A stretch of 64,000 nt of DNA, taken from the NCBI RefSeq assembly GCF_018812025.1, contig NC_063054.1, forward strand, positions 27,243,356 to 27,307,355, read 5' to 3'. Under the pieces are notes generated by a model that saw only the letters and a list, made by a program, of their open reading frames with translations, had not been told where the DNA came from and searched no databases. This document shows positions 34,970 through 47,436 of the stretch, piece after piece; position 1 is the stretch's first letter; each line of letters opens with the position of its first letter. The position numbers were made by a program, and so were the translations under genes. Source of the stretch: Megalobrama amblycephala. Lineage: Eukaryota; Chordata; Actinopteri; Cypriniformes; Xenocyprididae.

Positions 34970-35695
34970 GATGAACATGACCCGGGTTATTTAAACAAAA
35001 TCATTCACTGCACTCACAATGCTAACTGGTTTATGCACTTAGGTGAGGAAAGATAAAGAGGTGGAGTGACTTAAATTCCAGCCTTTATTTAGGTGTTAGA
35101 GGGATAGTTTATCCTAAAATGAAAATTAAGTCATCATTTACTCACACTGCTATTTAATGCCATATGCCTTTCTTACTTTTATGGATAGAATTTTTTTTAA
35201 AAATGTCCCACTCATGCATGTCCATTTAATGTTTAGCGACCAGCATCAAAATCTTTTAAAAAGACACAAAAGTATCACAGAATGATCCTATCCCAGATAG
35301 CATGTGATTCTTGAAACAATGTTGAGTCATTGTTGATGCGTCAATGCTAATTGCATTGAATTAACGTTAGAAAGTGATGTTGCTTTAGTATCACTCTTGC
35401 ACCCTCAGTTAATTTTGAAGCAATGTTGAGATTTCAACCTCAAATCAATGGTAATATTACTGATTCAACATTAGAAAGTGATATTTTTTCAACATCACTT
35501 TTGCACCCTCAGTTAATGTTTAAGCAATGTTGATCAATGATAATGCTATTGAATCAACATTACACTATGACTGATTCTACATCACTGATGTTGAACATCC
35601 ACCTCTTTATCTTTCCTCACCTAAGTGCATAAACCAGTTAGCACTGTGAGTGCAGTGAATGATTTTGTTTAAATAACCCGGGTCATGTTCATCTA
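34970..35695. repeat. long-spaced inverted repeat upstream of the L-selectin-position gene
   Basis: About 95 bases at 34972-35066 (from GAACATGACCCGGGTTATTT to ATAAAGAGGTGG) recur almost exactly, inverted, at 35602-35697. About 535 bases of other repeat DNA lie between. The first copy lies about 450 bases upstream of the ATG-bearing exon at 34521. Confidence 0.75.
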
Positions 35696-36080
35696 CATCA
35701 CTGATGTTGAATCAATATTGGAATTAACAAAAAATTATCAATGGTCATATTGTTGAATCACCATTACACTATGATTGATTCTACATCACTGATGTTGAAG
35801 CAACATTGAAATTTACAAAAATGATCAATGGTAATATTGTTGAATCAACGTTACACTATGATGTTGATTCTACATCACTGCAGTTGAATCAATATGGAAA
35901 TGAACATAAATGATCAATGGTAACGTCAGTGAATCAACATTAACAAAAAATAATCATTAGTAATATTATATGATCAATGTTAATAATAATGTGAAAAGTC
36001 AACATAAAATAATGCTCTGAACAACATTAAGATTTCAGCTACACTTCAATGGTACGTCAACTAATTTCTGACCATTTCAA
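35283..36080. repeat. tandem repeat with CATCACTGATGTTGAA units
   Basis: Starts with the CCCAGATAGC word seen at other element borders here. It holds several imperfect copies, about 90-110 bp apart, of a unit containing ACATCACTGATGTTGAA and ATTGTTGAATCAACATTACACTATGA (copies near 35575, 35690, 35780, 35868). Non-coding; probably the minisatellite interior of a non-autonomous element. Confidence 0.65.
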
Positions 36081-36703
36081 AGTTCTGTGAAAACCTTTTA
36101 AAACATATATGACACCTTGCCAGCAGTTGAGTCAGTTTCTTTTATTTGACAGTTTAACACAATCAACGGCAAAGAGATCTGAAAACTGAATTCTTTAAGA
36201 GTGGGGCAAAAAGGACAAAAAAATTACAACCTTTAAAAATAGCATTACTTTCAGAAATCTTATGTCATCATCATTACTACAAGTAGTCCAATGGCTCAAG
36301 TTTTCAAAATCTGGCTTGCATCAGACTGCCTCTTTTCCTTTGGGTTCTCTGAAATCTGAAAAAGAAAGCATGATGTTACTTAAGAGCAAGTCAATTAAGT
36401 TGTCATACATTGTCAAATTCAACAATGTTAAAGGGCACCTATTATGCAAAATTCACTTTTACATGGTGTTTGACCATAAATGTGTGTTGGCAGTGTGTGA
36501 GCAAAACCACCCTAGAATGAGAAAAATCCACCCAGTGCTTTTTTTTACAATCTCAATAATTCATAAGCACTGTCTCAGAACGCCCTGTTCTAAGATTGCT
36601 CTCACTGTGACGTAGAATTGCGCTAAGCCCCACCCACGTGGTTTGATTGACAATCTGGTTTTGGCATAGACCCCGACCTCGGTGATCTGTCAACCATCCT
36701 CCA

Positions 36704-36919
36704 TTGTTTCAACGACAGCCGGTAATGTCTCCTAAGAAACATAAGTGTTCTGTTGTGGGATGTAATAATGAATATAGTAGTTTTCACTTACTTCCGACAT
36801 CAGAGCAACTGAAAACGCAGTGGATGGATTTTATTTACGAAGGAAAGGCGCCACTCAAAATTCCAAAATACGTTTATGTTTGCGCGAATCATTTTTTGAC
36901 TGACTGTTTTGAGAACTAG
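36704..36919 (+). pseudogene. THAP-type zinc-finger fragment
   Basis: A 71-residue open frame. From residue 8 it shows the THAP layout: MSPKKHKCSVVGCNNEYSS (C-x4-C), FHLLP, W near the middle and VCANHF..DCF (C-x2-H), then a stop. THAP domains are C2CH DNA-binding modules found in P-element-like transposases and host proteins. Here it sits inside a transposable element and stops early; after the stop the same frame continues with THAP-like residues. It is therefore read as a transposase N-terminus remnant rather than a host gene. Confidence 0.55.
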
Positions 36920-37265
36920 GGTCAATTCAAAGCAGGTCTTGCTTCAAAGTTAATCCTCAAGTGTGGATCGTTGCCTACTGTTCGCGATCCAACGTCACCT
37001 CCAGAAGAAGTAAGTGTATTTAATGTTTTTTGAGCAAATAGTCATTTCAGTCGATGTCAGCCAGTTCAATAACAAATGCGTCTAAAGTTGTTGTTGTCGT
37101 CGTAGAATGTCTGTGTATATAATTTAAACCTTGTTTGTATAGTGTGTATCCACACGTATATATATATTTTTTAAAGATATTGTATTAAAACTGTGTATGT
37201 TTACTTAGCAAATGTTATCACAGTATTTGTGTTTGTAGTTTCAAAAAAATGCGCGAACGTTATCA

Positions 37266-37270
<5 letters not shown>

Positions 37271-37302
<32 letters not shown>
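37271..37302. repeat. (TG)n microsatellite
   Basis: About 16 perfect TG units in the composite element. Confidence 0.9.
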
Positions 37303-37479
37303 GCGCATCCATAATTGCAAAGGGGACGCGATTAAAACTCTATAAGTACATAAATGTATCAAATAACCATTCAGAGACGTCCTGCTCCATTCTCAATTGT
37401 GTTTCTTCTGCCGGAGTCTCTTCATCATCTGGGTCTGATTCCGGTTCAAACATCCCAGCTAACAGGGAACGTTCCCAGA

Positions 37480-38680
37480 ACATTCACTAACGTTCTTTAA
37501 AAGTTGTGTGAATGTTAGTACAAAACGTTATCAAAATAATGTTTTTGGAACGTTCTTATAACGTTATTAACGTTCTTATAACGTTTAGAGAAAACGTTCT
37601 GGGAACAACGTTCTTGGAACATCTTTAGGACGTTATTTGTACTTGATGAACGTTCGCATAATGTTGATAGGAAACGTTATTAGAACAACATTCTCAGAAC
37701 GTCCTTATAACGTTATTAGTATTTTCTGAATGTTATCATAATATTATCATAAAACGTTTTGGGAACAACGTTCTTGGAACATCCTTAGGACGTTATTTGT
37801 ACTTGTCGAACGTTCGCATAATGTTGATCGAAAACGTTATTAGAACAACATTCTCAGAACGTCCTTATAACGTTATTAGTATTTTCTGAATGTTATCATA
37901 ATGTTATCATAAAACGTTTTGGGAAACCACGTTCTTGGAACATCCTTAGGACGTTATTTGTACTTGACAAACGTTTGCATAATGTTGATAGGAAACGTTA
38001 TTAGAACAACATTCTCAGAACGCCCTTATACGTTATTAGTATTTTCTGAATGTTATCATAATGTTATCATAAAACGTTTTGGGAACAACGTTCTTGGAAC
38101 ATCCTTAGGACGTTATTTGTACTTGATGAACGTTCGCATAATGTTGATAGAAACCGTTATTAGAACAACATTCTCAGAACGTCCTTATAACGTTATTAGT
38201 ATTTTCTGAATGTTATCATAATGTTATAAAATGTTCTGGGAACAACGTTCTTGGAACATCTTTAGGATGTTATTTGTACTTGATGAACGTTCGCATAATG
38301 TTGATAGAAAACGTTCTTAGAACAACATTCTCAGAACGTCCTTATAATGTTATTAGTATGTTCTGAATGTTTTCATAATGTTATCATAAAACGTTTTGGG
38401 AACAATGTTCTTGGAACATCCTTATTTATACTTGATGAACGTTCGCATAATGTTGATAGAAAACGTTCTTAGAACAACATTCTCAGAACGTCCTTATAAT
38501 GTTATTAGTATGTTCTGAATGTTTTCATAATGTTATCATAAAACGTTTTGGGAACAATGTTCTTGGAACATCCTTGGGACGTTATTTATACTTGATGAAC
38601 GTTCGCATAATGTTGATAGAAAACGTTCTTAGAACAATATACTCAGAACATCCATATAATGTAAGTATTTATGTTCTCAT
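37480..38680. repeat. ~160 bp minisatellite array
   Basis: The marker TTCTTGGAAC recurs at 37611, 37771, 37932, 38091, 38248, 38408 and 38560, spacings 152-161 bases. Each unit contains several near-palindromic AACGTT words, such as AACGTTATTAGAACAACATT. Because the unit is close to a multiple of three, several units give long but meaningless open frames (37919-38209, 38499-38744). Confidence 0.9.
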
Positions 38681-40315
38681 AATATATCACGCACGGACAT
38701 TTCAGGACTCGCATTTTGAGCTGAATCAGACTCTCAATTCCTGACGCCACTGAATCGAATCTTTTTGGAATCGTTTACTGTCTTGATTCTCGAGTCTGTT
38801 CTTTCCCCTCCCCCACTGCCTCACTGCAGGCAGCTCTTCTCTTGCGCGCGCAGCAGCAGAGCGTCCGTTATTTTCTGAGGCTGAGAAAACGTAAATGGTA
38901 AGCTTGAATTCATAATACTATTTTAAATAACATATATGCCAGAACATAACATCATAATTTCAAAGTTGTATATTTTTTTATTCTTTTTCCAAACTGTTTA
39001 TTTTTTTAGCCTGACGTTGCGAGCCGTTCGTTCCCGCTGCTGCTCCATTCAAATCTTGAGCGCGCTGACAGGGTCCGGTATTTTCATCATAGAGAGATTT
39101 ACACATAGGATTTACATCATAAGAAGGTAAGTGTGGACCCACAAAATAATTGTAAATAACATGTTTACACAACACAACATCAAAAGTTTTTCGTTTTTTG
39201 TGAACCGCATTTTCTAGGCCGCTGCCTTTCAGTTATTGCGCGCGCTGACAGCGTCCTGTATTTTCAGAGGTAAATATCAGACGAAGCGATAAGTGCAAAA
39301 TCATAAAACAATTTTAAGAGTTGTTATCAAAACATATGATTACGCGTTGATGATATAAATTGAGTGTGTGTATGTTATAAAATTAACTAGTTTGGTAAAC
39401 TGCTAACTGATACTTAGCTGCCACATACACAAGAAGTTAGCTATTAGTAAAATATTCACGTTTATTAATTAATTCTAGTCTAGCTAGTGTGCTTGAGTTG
39501 TTATCTTATTTCTCTGACAAATCAGCAGACACTTTCCTCTCAACTGTCCACAGATGCTTCAAATACAGCACTGAAGGAAGAACTGCACCTCATTCTTGCA
39601 AGGCAGACAAGGACAGAAAAGGTGTTTTACCAACACTTACATTAAAATATATCATATTTGTTAAAGTGTACATTTCACTCCTGTTATTCATGTTTAAGTG
39701 TAGAAATCTACAATTTACTTTGTCATATTATAATGTAATTTCTCTCTCACTATATATGTATATGACTGTTTAGGCCAGGTGATAAATGCTGCTATTCTTC
39801 TCTAATACTGTTGCTCTTCAAAGAACATGGTCATCAATCAGGTAACTTGCACACTGAAAATCTTTTTTTTAATACAATTCAGTTACACAAGTTATCTTGT
39901 ATTTTATTCAGCTATTGAAACGACAAGAAAGCACTTTTACTTGTTTTTATTTTTTCCATTATTATTGCTGTCTATCTAACAAAATTGTTTTGTATTATCA
40001 TTAAACTGTACTATGACATGTCATGTTGTAACCTCTGCAGTGAGAACTGTAATGTATTTAAAGAAAATGTTTTTATTTTATTTGTTTGGTCACAGGATCC
40101 TCCATTCCCAGCTCCAACCAGTCATCTGAAGGACTGCAGCGATGGGAACCCTTTGAACCACAAGTGGCAGTTTCCACCGGATGAGAAAGGACATGGTAGA
40201 GGATGATAGACCCCTATTGATATCTCACTGATGTTAGCCTGCTGTACTGACTGTATCACACACACACAGTTTTGTGCTCAAAAGTTTACATCACATTGCA
40301 GAATCTGAAAAATCT

Positions 40316-41094
40316 TAGAGTTAGTTCACCCAAAAATGAAATTTCTGTCATTAATTACTTACCCTCATGTCGTTCCACACCCGTAAGACCTTCGTTAATC
40401 TTCAGAACACAAATTAAGATATTTTTGATGAAATCTGATGGCTCAGTGAGGCCTTCATAGGGAGCAATGACAATTCCTCTCTCAAGATCCATTAATGTAC
40501 TAAAAACACATTTAAATCAGTTCATGTGAATACAGTGGTTCAATATTAATACAAGAATATTTTTGGTGCAGCAAAAAAACAAAACAAAATAATGACTTGT
40601 ATAGTGCTGGCGGATTTCAAAACACTGCTTCAGAAAGCATCAGAGCGTTATGAATCTTTTGTGTCGAATCAGCAGTTCAGAACACCAAAGTCACGGGATT
40701 TCAGCAGTTTGGCGGGTTTGACCCACGATCCGATTCATGATTCGATACACTTATTAATTTATACTTCCTGAAGCAGTGTTTTGAAATCGGCCATCACTAA
40801 ATAAGTCGTTATTTTATTTTTTTGCCGCACCAAAAATATTCTTGTTGCTTTATAATATTAATATTGAACCACTGTACTCACATGATCTGATTTAAATATA
40901 TTTTTAGTACATTAATGGATCTTGATAGAGGAAATGTCATTGCTCCCTATGGAGGCCTCACGGAGCCATCGGATTTCAACTAAAATATCTTTATTTGCGT
41001 TCAGAAGATCAACGAAGGTCTTACGGGTGTGAAACAGCATGAGGGTGAGGAATTAATGACAGAGTTTCCATTTTTGGGTGAACTAACCCTTTAA
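40316..41094. mobile_element. complete palindromic TTAGTTCACCC MITE
   Basis: Inverted ends GTTAGTTCACCCAAAAATG and CATTTTTGGGTGAACTAAC, arms of about 380 bases meeting near the GATTCATGATTCGATAC centre at about 40735. Same family as 12841 and 60950. Inserted inside the AACGTT-rich element. Confidence 0.82.
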
Positions 41095-42169
41095 GGTTGA
41101 ACCACTGCAGTCACTACCTTTCTGGACCTTGAATGTGGTGATTATATTGCAAGTCAGTTACCTTGTATTTTATCATGCATACAGGGCTTGACATTAACGT
41201 TTTTCCTGTACAAGAGTCTGGTGATGTCTATGGGTCACAGAATCAGTCCTGGGATTGCTTGCAAGGGATTTACAACTAAATATTAGCTTCAAACCCTTTT
41301 ACATTTACTTTAAGTTAAACCGTCCCAATACTTAAGCTCACATTAGGCAGAGGAATGAAACTGTAAAAGTGCTGTTCTTCTTAAGGCGATTTATACTTCT
41401 GCGTCATTGTCCGCGTTGATGTGCATGCAGACCACTAGTAGGCAGTGTCCGCGGTCATGTTGAGTATTAAGGCAAAAGCCGAAGAAGAAGCAACTCGTCA
41501 TGTACGTTGTCAGAGACGTTTACAAACTGAAGTGGCAGAGAAACAGCAAATAGGTAACGACTTTTGTTGCAGTTTGACTGCATGTGTCCCCTGAAACAGA
41601 GCGTTTTTAATTCCTCCAGGAGTTGAAAATGCTCACTCTTCTCCGAATATTCCGCGCCAGTTTTTTGACTTGAGGGAGTGGTTCTAGCTGACCAATCATA
41701 GTGCTTGCAGTCCACGTAGAATTGATGCGTTGTTACATTTTTGAAGAGGTGCACGTCAGGCTACGTCCTAGGCTACGTGTGGTACACACAGACTATGCCG
41801 TAGCTATGGTGTACACTGTATAAATCAGCCTTAAGTTGGTAAAATGTGTTGAAATCTTTTAATCACCAATTGTATTGCGCAGCACTGCTTCAAGTCGAAC
41901 CTATTGATTCACTCATTACGACAGTCACTAGCCACCCCCTACTTGCAGTTTAATTTAAAAGTTTTGTGTATTGTTTGTTTGTTTTTTATTTGTATATGTA
42001 CAGATGCATATTACCTCACTTGACCTCAAGTTTAATCCTTTACAATGTGTTATGAACTTTTACATTGTATAACATTTGGAAACTACCTTTGAATATTGTG
42101 TTATTTCATATTTATAGTACTTAAGTACCCTAAATAACTTAAGGGTTAACTTTTATGGAGTAGCCACAC

Positions 42170-42340
42170 TGTTACACACTGTCTTTAGAGGGTGGGCTAG
42201 TCTTTTGTTTAGTAGGATGTGTGTTGTTTTAAGTTGCGTGTTGTGTTAATGGTGTTTCTTGATTGTACAGCACTTTGGTCTGCAGGTGCAGTTGTAAAGT
42301 GCTCTATAAATAAAGTGAATGAATGAATGTTATTATTAAA
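42170..42340 (+). repeat. SINE/LINE-like 3' tail
   Basis: GCAGTTGTAAAGTGCTCTATAAATAAAGTGAATGAATGAATG matches the general form of fish L2-type LINE and derived SINE tails (a TAAAGCGCTATAAATAAA-like core followed by a short tandem repeat). The body is unclear. Confidence 0.45.
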
Positions 42341-43383
42341 TGCTTTTGAAATAATAAATAACCATTAGTAACATCAGTCAATCTGTTCACTTTACAGTGA
42401 CTGGACCTGCTAGTTTGGCAAACCCAACCCCACCCCTCAGACACCCCACACACACACATTCTTACTGATTAAGCTTAATTTATATATGAATGAGTTTTTT
42501 TAAGTGTGCAGTTATATAATTATCTTTTGTAATTAACATTGTGTTCTTGGAATGGCTGTATCTTGTGTTAATAAAATAATAACGTTGAATGGATGGTTCA
42601 GGGACATTATTCTAACCTTAACATAACATTTTAACATTAAAGAAAGTGGACATTTTAACGTTCTTGGATGTTACAAATCAACGTTCTTTGAACGTTGTAT
42701 TGATAATTAAATTTAGGTGGTAAGAACGTTGCAGGAACGTTATGTTAACCTTAAAATAACGTTTTGCTAACGTTAAAAAAACATTTTAACATTTTAACAT
42801 TCTTGGAACGTTACAAATAAACGTTCTTTTAACGTTACAAATCAACGTTGCAGGAACGTTATAAATCAACGTTCTTTGAACGTTGTATTGGTGGTGAAAT
42901 TTAGGTGGAAAGAACGTTGCAGGAACGTTATGCTAACCTTAAGATAACGTTCCAGCAACGTTAAGCAAACTGGACATTTCCACGTTTTTAGAACATTTCA
43001 AATAACGTTCCCACAACCAAAAAAGAACGTTTGGAAAACGTTCTCAGAACATAATTTTGTTTGCTGGGATGTACGGCTGAATGCCATACAAAACCGCGGG
43101 TCTCTCACTCTCAGCCATTCTGCTTCTACCAACTGTTTATTGCCATAGGTATGCAAGTTACGCCCTCATCCAAAGGCAGGGCGGGGATATGCAGCTCATT
43201 TATATTTAAGGTGGTACACACCAAAACAGCTCTTTTTAAAACAGGCCCCAAAAATGACATTTTCAAATGGTTATAATAAATTAACTGTGGGGTATTTTGT
43301 GCTGAAACTTCACAAATACATTCTGGGGACACCCGAGGCCAATATTACATCTTGTAAAAAGGGGCATAATAGGTGCCCTTTAA

Positions 43384-45590
43384 TATGCTAAACACAACAT
43401 GATTCACTTTTTGCTAAACACAGCATATTCTAACTATATTTATAATACTTAAATTATGTATATTCTATTTATCAACACTTCAATAACACTATGGTAAAGT
43501 GTCCAATCTTTCCAACCAAGTTTATATCTCCAGCTCTAATTAAGCACACCTGAAGCATCAAGGTCATTAGGATCAATGAAAACTTCCAGGCGTGTTGGAG
43601 ATAAACTTCTCATGAAGAGGAATAAAGACCCAAAGAATATACACTAACAAGAAGTGACACTCAATAGAATGTTCTATTGCAACACCGGCGCCCAGCAGCC
43701 GCCCTGCGTTTCCACCATTTAGTGGTGAAAGCCACTCATCACTCAACTATCAGCTGCTTTGTTAAAAAAAACAAAACCTTTTAACAGTTTAATTTACTTT
43801 GTGTTAAAAGTCTTCCATTTTTTTCACAAAACCTTTACTCTCTAGAAACCCAGTCAGTTTGTTTGTTTTAAATTATTTGAAGTTCAAGTATTAGAATTAT
43901 AAACACTGAATTAACATATGAAATTAAATTAAGGACATGCATCAGAAAAATTGGGAATGTTGGACAATAAATATATAACAGCTTGATTTTGCAGTGTTAT
44001 CTAATGTCTGTTAAAGCATAAGTGTCCAGAAGTGGGAATTATGTGATAACGGACACAGCAATGCATTGTAAGAAATTGTAGTCTGCCTCGACCCAGATTC
44101 CACTCCAAAGTATATTTTAGAATAAGCTCATCCCAAAAATGGCTTAATTATCATAGAGAAGAAGAAAGTCAACTGGTATATTGTTTATGTACCATTTGGT
44201 TGATCAAATCCTGAGCAAATGGTAATCAATTGTAGAATGGGTATGGGTGTGGGACACAGAGAACCATCTCAGACAATGAGGTGTCACAACTTCATTAACA
44301 TACAGACCACAGCTGGTAAAACATGAGAAACTACATTTACATGAAGAGTGGTGAACTGTAACAGGATAAAAGTTTTGAGATTTGGATGTTCTGGGTTCAT
44401 TCCGACTCCGATGAACCCAAGGTGCTACGTGTACTTTGTCACTGCTAAGCTGCAATAAACTTCTTCATCGAGATCTTCAACGTCCTCATCATTTTTTCTT
44501 ACAGCATCATGTATTATAAGATCATTATGTTTGTAGAATGATCCATTAAAACGTACAATATATATATTTTGTATATATACCCCGCGAGAAGTTGACCTCG
44601 TTGCTATGGGGTATACACACAGTGATTGGCTGATGGGGGAGGAGTCAGCGATTTAATCATAGAAATATAGATTATAGAATGAGGTGTCACTTTCCATATT
44701 AAAATAAAGGTTTTAAAATACAAATGTTGCCCTGTTCAAACAAATATTTTTTTTTTAATAAAAATGTTGCCATATTCAAATAAAGGTTTTAGAATGTAGG
44801 CTAATTAAACTAGTATATACAGTTAATTGTGGACCACCTCTTGGATGTCTGCATCTCAAGAGAATGCAGAATTCAAGCGACAAATTATGTTTTATAAACA
44901 GTTTGGGAGGAACACATTCAAACGGTCTTTCTAATCAGCTTGTGAGGAGGAATATATACACAGACGAGAGCCGACTCGCCTAGTTACTTCGACAGTTTTC
45001 TGTATCCCTCCGCCACCCCGCTCCTCACTGTCGGCTGGGGATACGAGGAGAACTTTGGGTTAAATTCCAAGCTCGGAGACCTCAATCCCCTTGGACAGCA
45101 CACCAAATACGCGTATTACATATATATTTTTTACTCCATTCAATAATTTGTAAATGTGAACTCATGAAAACCACTGCCACAGGTAATTTAATATTTGTTA
45201 AAGATTTATTTTTGGCGTCTCATCGTAGATTCAAATCTATAAATCAAAATGTATTGCATTTATGAAGAAAAGGTTCAGCACCCAAGGCTCTATCGCTATT
45301 GCCTCAATGGTGTACAGTGTCTTTGGGTGGATTAGGACTGTTTGTGATTTAGTTTTAGTGCTAAAATGCTTTGTGAAATACTCTTAGAGCAAAAATTTAG
45401 GACTCCTAAAATTAGGACTGACACGCACATTATTTTTAAGAGTTTCTCCTAAATCGGCAAGTTAGGAGCTACTTTTAGCCTTAAGATGTTTTGTGAATAC
45501 GGCCCCTGAACTAGAAGTATAGCCATTACATAAATCTCAGTTCATTTTCTGTGAAACTACATAGCATTCAAGTAACAAGTTTATTTTGTA
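43384..45590. other. intergenic spacer, no gene seen
   Basis: No exon or complete element recognised. Around 44400-44515 the run CTGCAATAAACTTCTTC...TTTTTTCTTACA resembles the end of an LTR, but I could not find a matching start and target duplication. Bases 44580-45120 are GC-richer and unassigned. Confidence 0.45.
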
Positions 45591-46487
45591 TGTTACGTCC
45601 CCCTGGCGTCTAGAGGATATGGAGACGTAACATGAGAAAAGATTAACTATTAAAAAGCTGTTAAAAGAATGGACTCATTTATTAAGGAGATGTGATGTGT
45701 GTAGTAAAGAAACAGGCAGAGAAGAACTAAATTTGTAGTTGCTTTTAGTAAGGGAAAATAATTCAATGTAACAAAACACCCAATGATACAAAAAGCAGTG
45801 AACCAAACATACATCCAAAACAAACAAATACCTATTTACAAGTTATATACAAAAGTAAAATAAACGATAACAAAGCGAGGGACGAGAGCGGTGCTAAAAC
45901 AAAGAAATCAATAAAACAAAACAAGTTAACTAAACCCCAACAAATTCTAAACTAATCAAAAGAAAGCAAGGAAAATAACATCTTCAGTGTAGAACACCGC
46001 TATCTACACTAACTAACAAACATAAATACATAAATTGGCACCCGCTCCTAAACTAGTGTGTTTAAACAACTTTACTCTAAGTGCTGCGAGGTGTAAGTCA
46101 CGTGACATACTAACCTGGTCCCATCACTATGTATCGGAGAAGGACTTGAACAAACTCTGGAAAAACCGAGAGTCGAGTCACGCCATAATCACAGTATCAG
46201 TAGTAAAGCATGATGAGCAAAGTTTCAAATGAAGAAAACACACAATAAACAAATCAAACTAAACAAGAGCAAAAATACAACAGCAAACGCAGGAGAGCAA
46301 ACAAAAACAAAGCAAGCGCTTCTCCCGCGCTCGTGTCACATCCGGGTCTTTATACGCGCCCACTAGCATCTGATTGGTTCTCAGGATGTCGCGAGACTCC
46401 GATGACTGGCAGCGACGTCATCCAATTACGGGACCTGTAACAAGTGAGAGTGAAGGAGAGAGAGAGAAAACACTACGGGACGTAACA
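45591..46487 (-). mobile_element. probable solo LTR
   Basis: 897 bp from TGTTACGTCCCC to GGGACGTAACA, flanked by TGTA on both sides (45587-45590 and 46488-46491). Read on the minus strand it has GAACCAATCAG (CCAAT-type) and then GCGTATAAAGACC (TATA-type) boxes in promoter order, so it looks like an LTR in minus orientation. No coding region. A non-autonomous DNA element with TGTTACGTCC ends is the alternative. Confidence 0.6.
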
Positions 46488-46670
46488 TGTATAATAGCTT
46501 TTAATGAAAATTTCTTTAAAAGCTGTAGATTCACCTTATGTAGACCTTAAAGGATTAGTTCACTTTCAAATTAAAATTTCCTGATAATTTACTCACCCAC
46601 ATGTCATCCAAGATGTCCATGTCCTTCTCTCTTCAGTCGAAAGGAAATTAAGGTTCTATTTCGTTCTTCC

Positions 46671-46829
46671 TGACCGCCAGAGGCAGTGCTTCACACTGGA
46701 TATTATCTCTCGTTGCAATTGCATAGGTCGAGTTTAATACCAACAAAGTCCCTCGTGACCAGGATGACTCGGGGTGCTCCCCTATTTAACCCCGTGACTT
46801 CCTGCAGACTGTCCCTATAATCTTCTCGC
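46671..46829 (+). repeat. DIRS left inverted terminal repeat
   Basis: Pairs with 52072-52232 over about 160 bases (TGACCGCCAGAGGCAGTGCT ... TAATCTTCTCGC), with only a few mismatches. The outermost 45 bases (46656-46700) pair with the internal region at 51951-51995 instead. Confidence 0.88.
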
Positions 46830-47259
46830 GTGCACATATTGCAGGTCATAGAATATTATATAAAAAAAAAAAACAACACTTTTGGAATCCGTTCTTCACA
46901 GCTTCGCAACAAAACCATTGTTGGTGTTTCGCGACTGCGCGTCCTCCAGAGGCTGCAGCGGATTCAATTGGAGTTTCATTGAAAGAAACAGATCACGATC
47001 GGAAACGACGACTGGTGAGTTTGTTTACATATACGCTTGGGGTTCGTTCACGTTTTCCCGGCATTGTTTTGGTCGCTAGAACGGAGTGTTTCCGCTCTGT
47101 GGTACGGCCATATAGTGCTATAATAAACTGTAGATGTAGTTAGACCACGCTAGGAGTGTGTGCGCTCTGTATAGCGGTCGGTGTCTGTGCTACAAGAAGT
47201 ACAATACTCTGCTGGGAGCTTGTTGAAGTAACACAGTAGTGGAGGCAATTAAAATTGTG

Positions 47260-47302
47260 GTTATATATATATATATACTTATACACTGAAATACTAAGTG
47301 TT

Positions 47303-47345
<43 letters not shown>
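47260..47345. repeat. (TA)n microsatellites
   Basis: Two AT/TA runs (about 47262-47278 and 47306-47345) in the DIRS leader, upstream of the gag-like frame; open frames over them are artefacts. Confidence 0.9.
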
Positions 47346-47349
<4 letters not shown>

Positions 47350-47436
47350 CTCTAGATATTCTGGTAACAAGGACGGCTGAGTCCAGCAACGGTCAGAGTG
47401 ATTCCGCTCGTCCTACAAAAATAAATTGTTGTCAGA

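Larger units (their letters stand above)
37455..43071. mobile_element. AACGTT-rich nested element with CATCCCAGC ends
   Basis: Left end CATCCCAGCTAACAGGGAACG, right end (reversed) CATCCCAGCAAACAAAATTATG. Both inner flanks are AACGTT minisatellite: a ~160 bp array on the left, and a more irregular array at about 42590-43050. The centre (38.8-40.2 kb) has three related GC-rich patches, each followed by a GTAAG-like donor (about 38837, 39058 and 39237; CGCGCTGACAG..TCC.GTATTTTC). No recognisable protein is encoded. Confidence 0.6.
36431..43383. mobile_element. composite THAP-type DNA element with nested insertions
   Basis: Inverted ends: AAAGGGCACCTATTATGC at 36431 and GCATAATAGGTGCCCTTT ending 43382. 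The 3' ~190 bases match the 3' end of the element at 4941 (ACATCTTGTAAAA.GGGGCATAATAGGT). The interior holds a THAP-like coding fragment (36704) and a second element (37455-43071), which itself carries a palindromic MITE. No intact transposase seen. The name is provisional. Confidence 0.65.

Noticed and set aside
37480..38680. Regularly spaced repeats resembling an array
   Set aside because: Period of ~160 bases with no short conserved repeat and variable spacer layout, in a vertebrate genome; a minisatellite, not CRISPR.
37919..38744. Open frames of 96 and 81 residues with repeated peptide blocks
   Set aside because: Translation of the ~160 bp minisatellite; no protein family.
38837..39290. 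Possible exons with GTAAG donors in the AACGTT-rich element
   Set aside because: The three patches are copies of one repeat and lack a continuous reading frame or matching acceptors; kept only as an observation.
43061..43332. 71-residue plus and 68-residue minus frames near the end of the composite element
   Set aside because: Fall on the repeat's 3' end, which is shared with 4.7-4.9 kb; no conserved protein.
44400..44520. LTR-like 3' end (AATAAA then TTTTTTCTTACA)
   Set aside because: No matching TG start with a target duplication could be found upstream, so I did not call an LTR.
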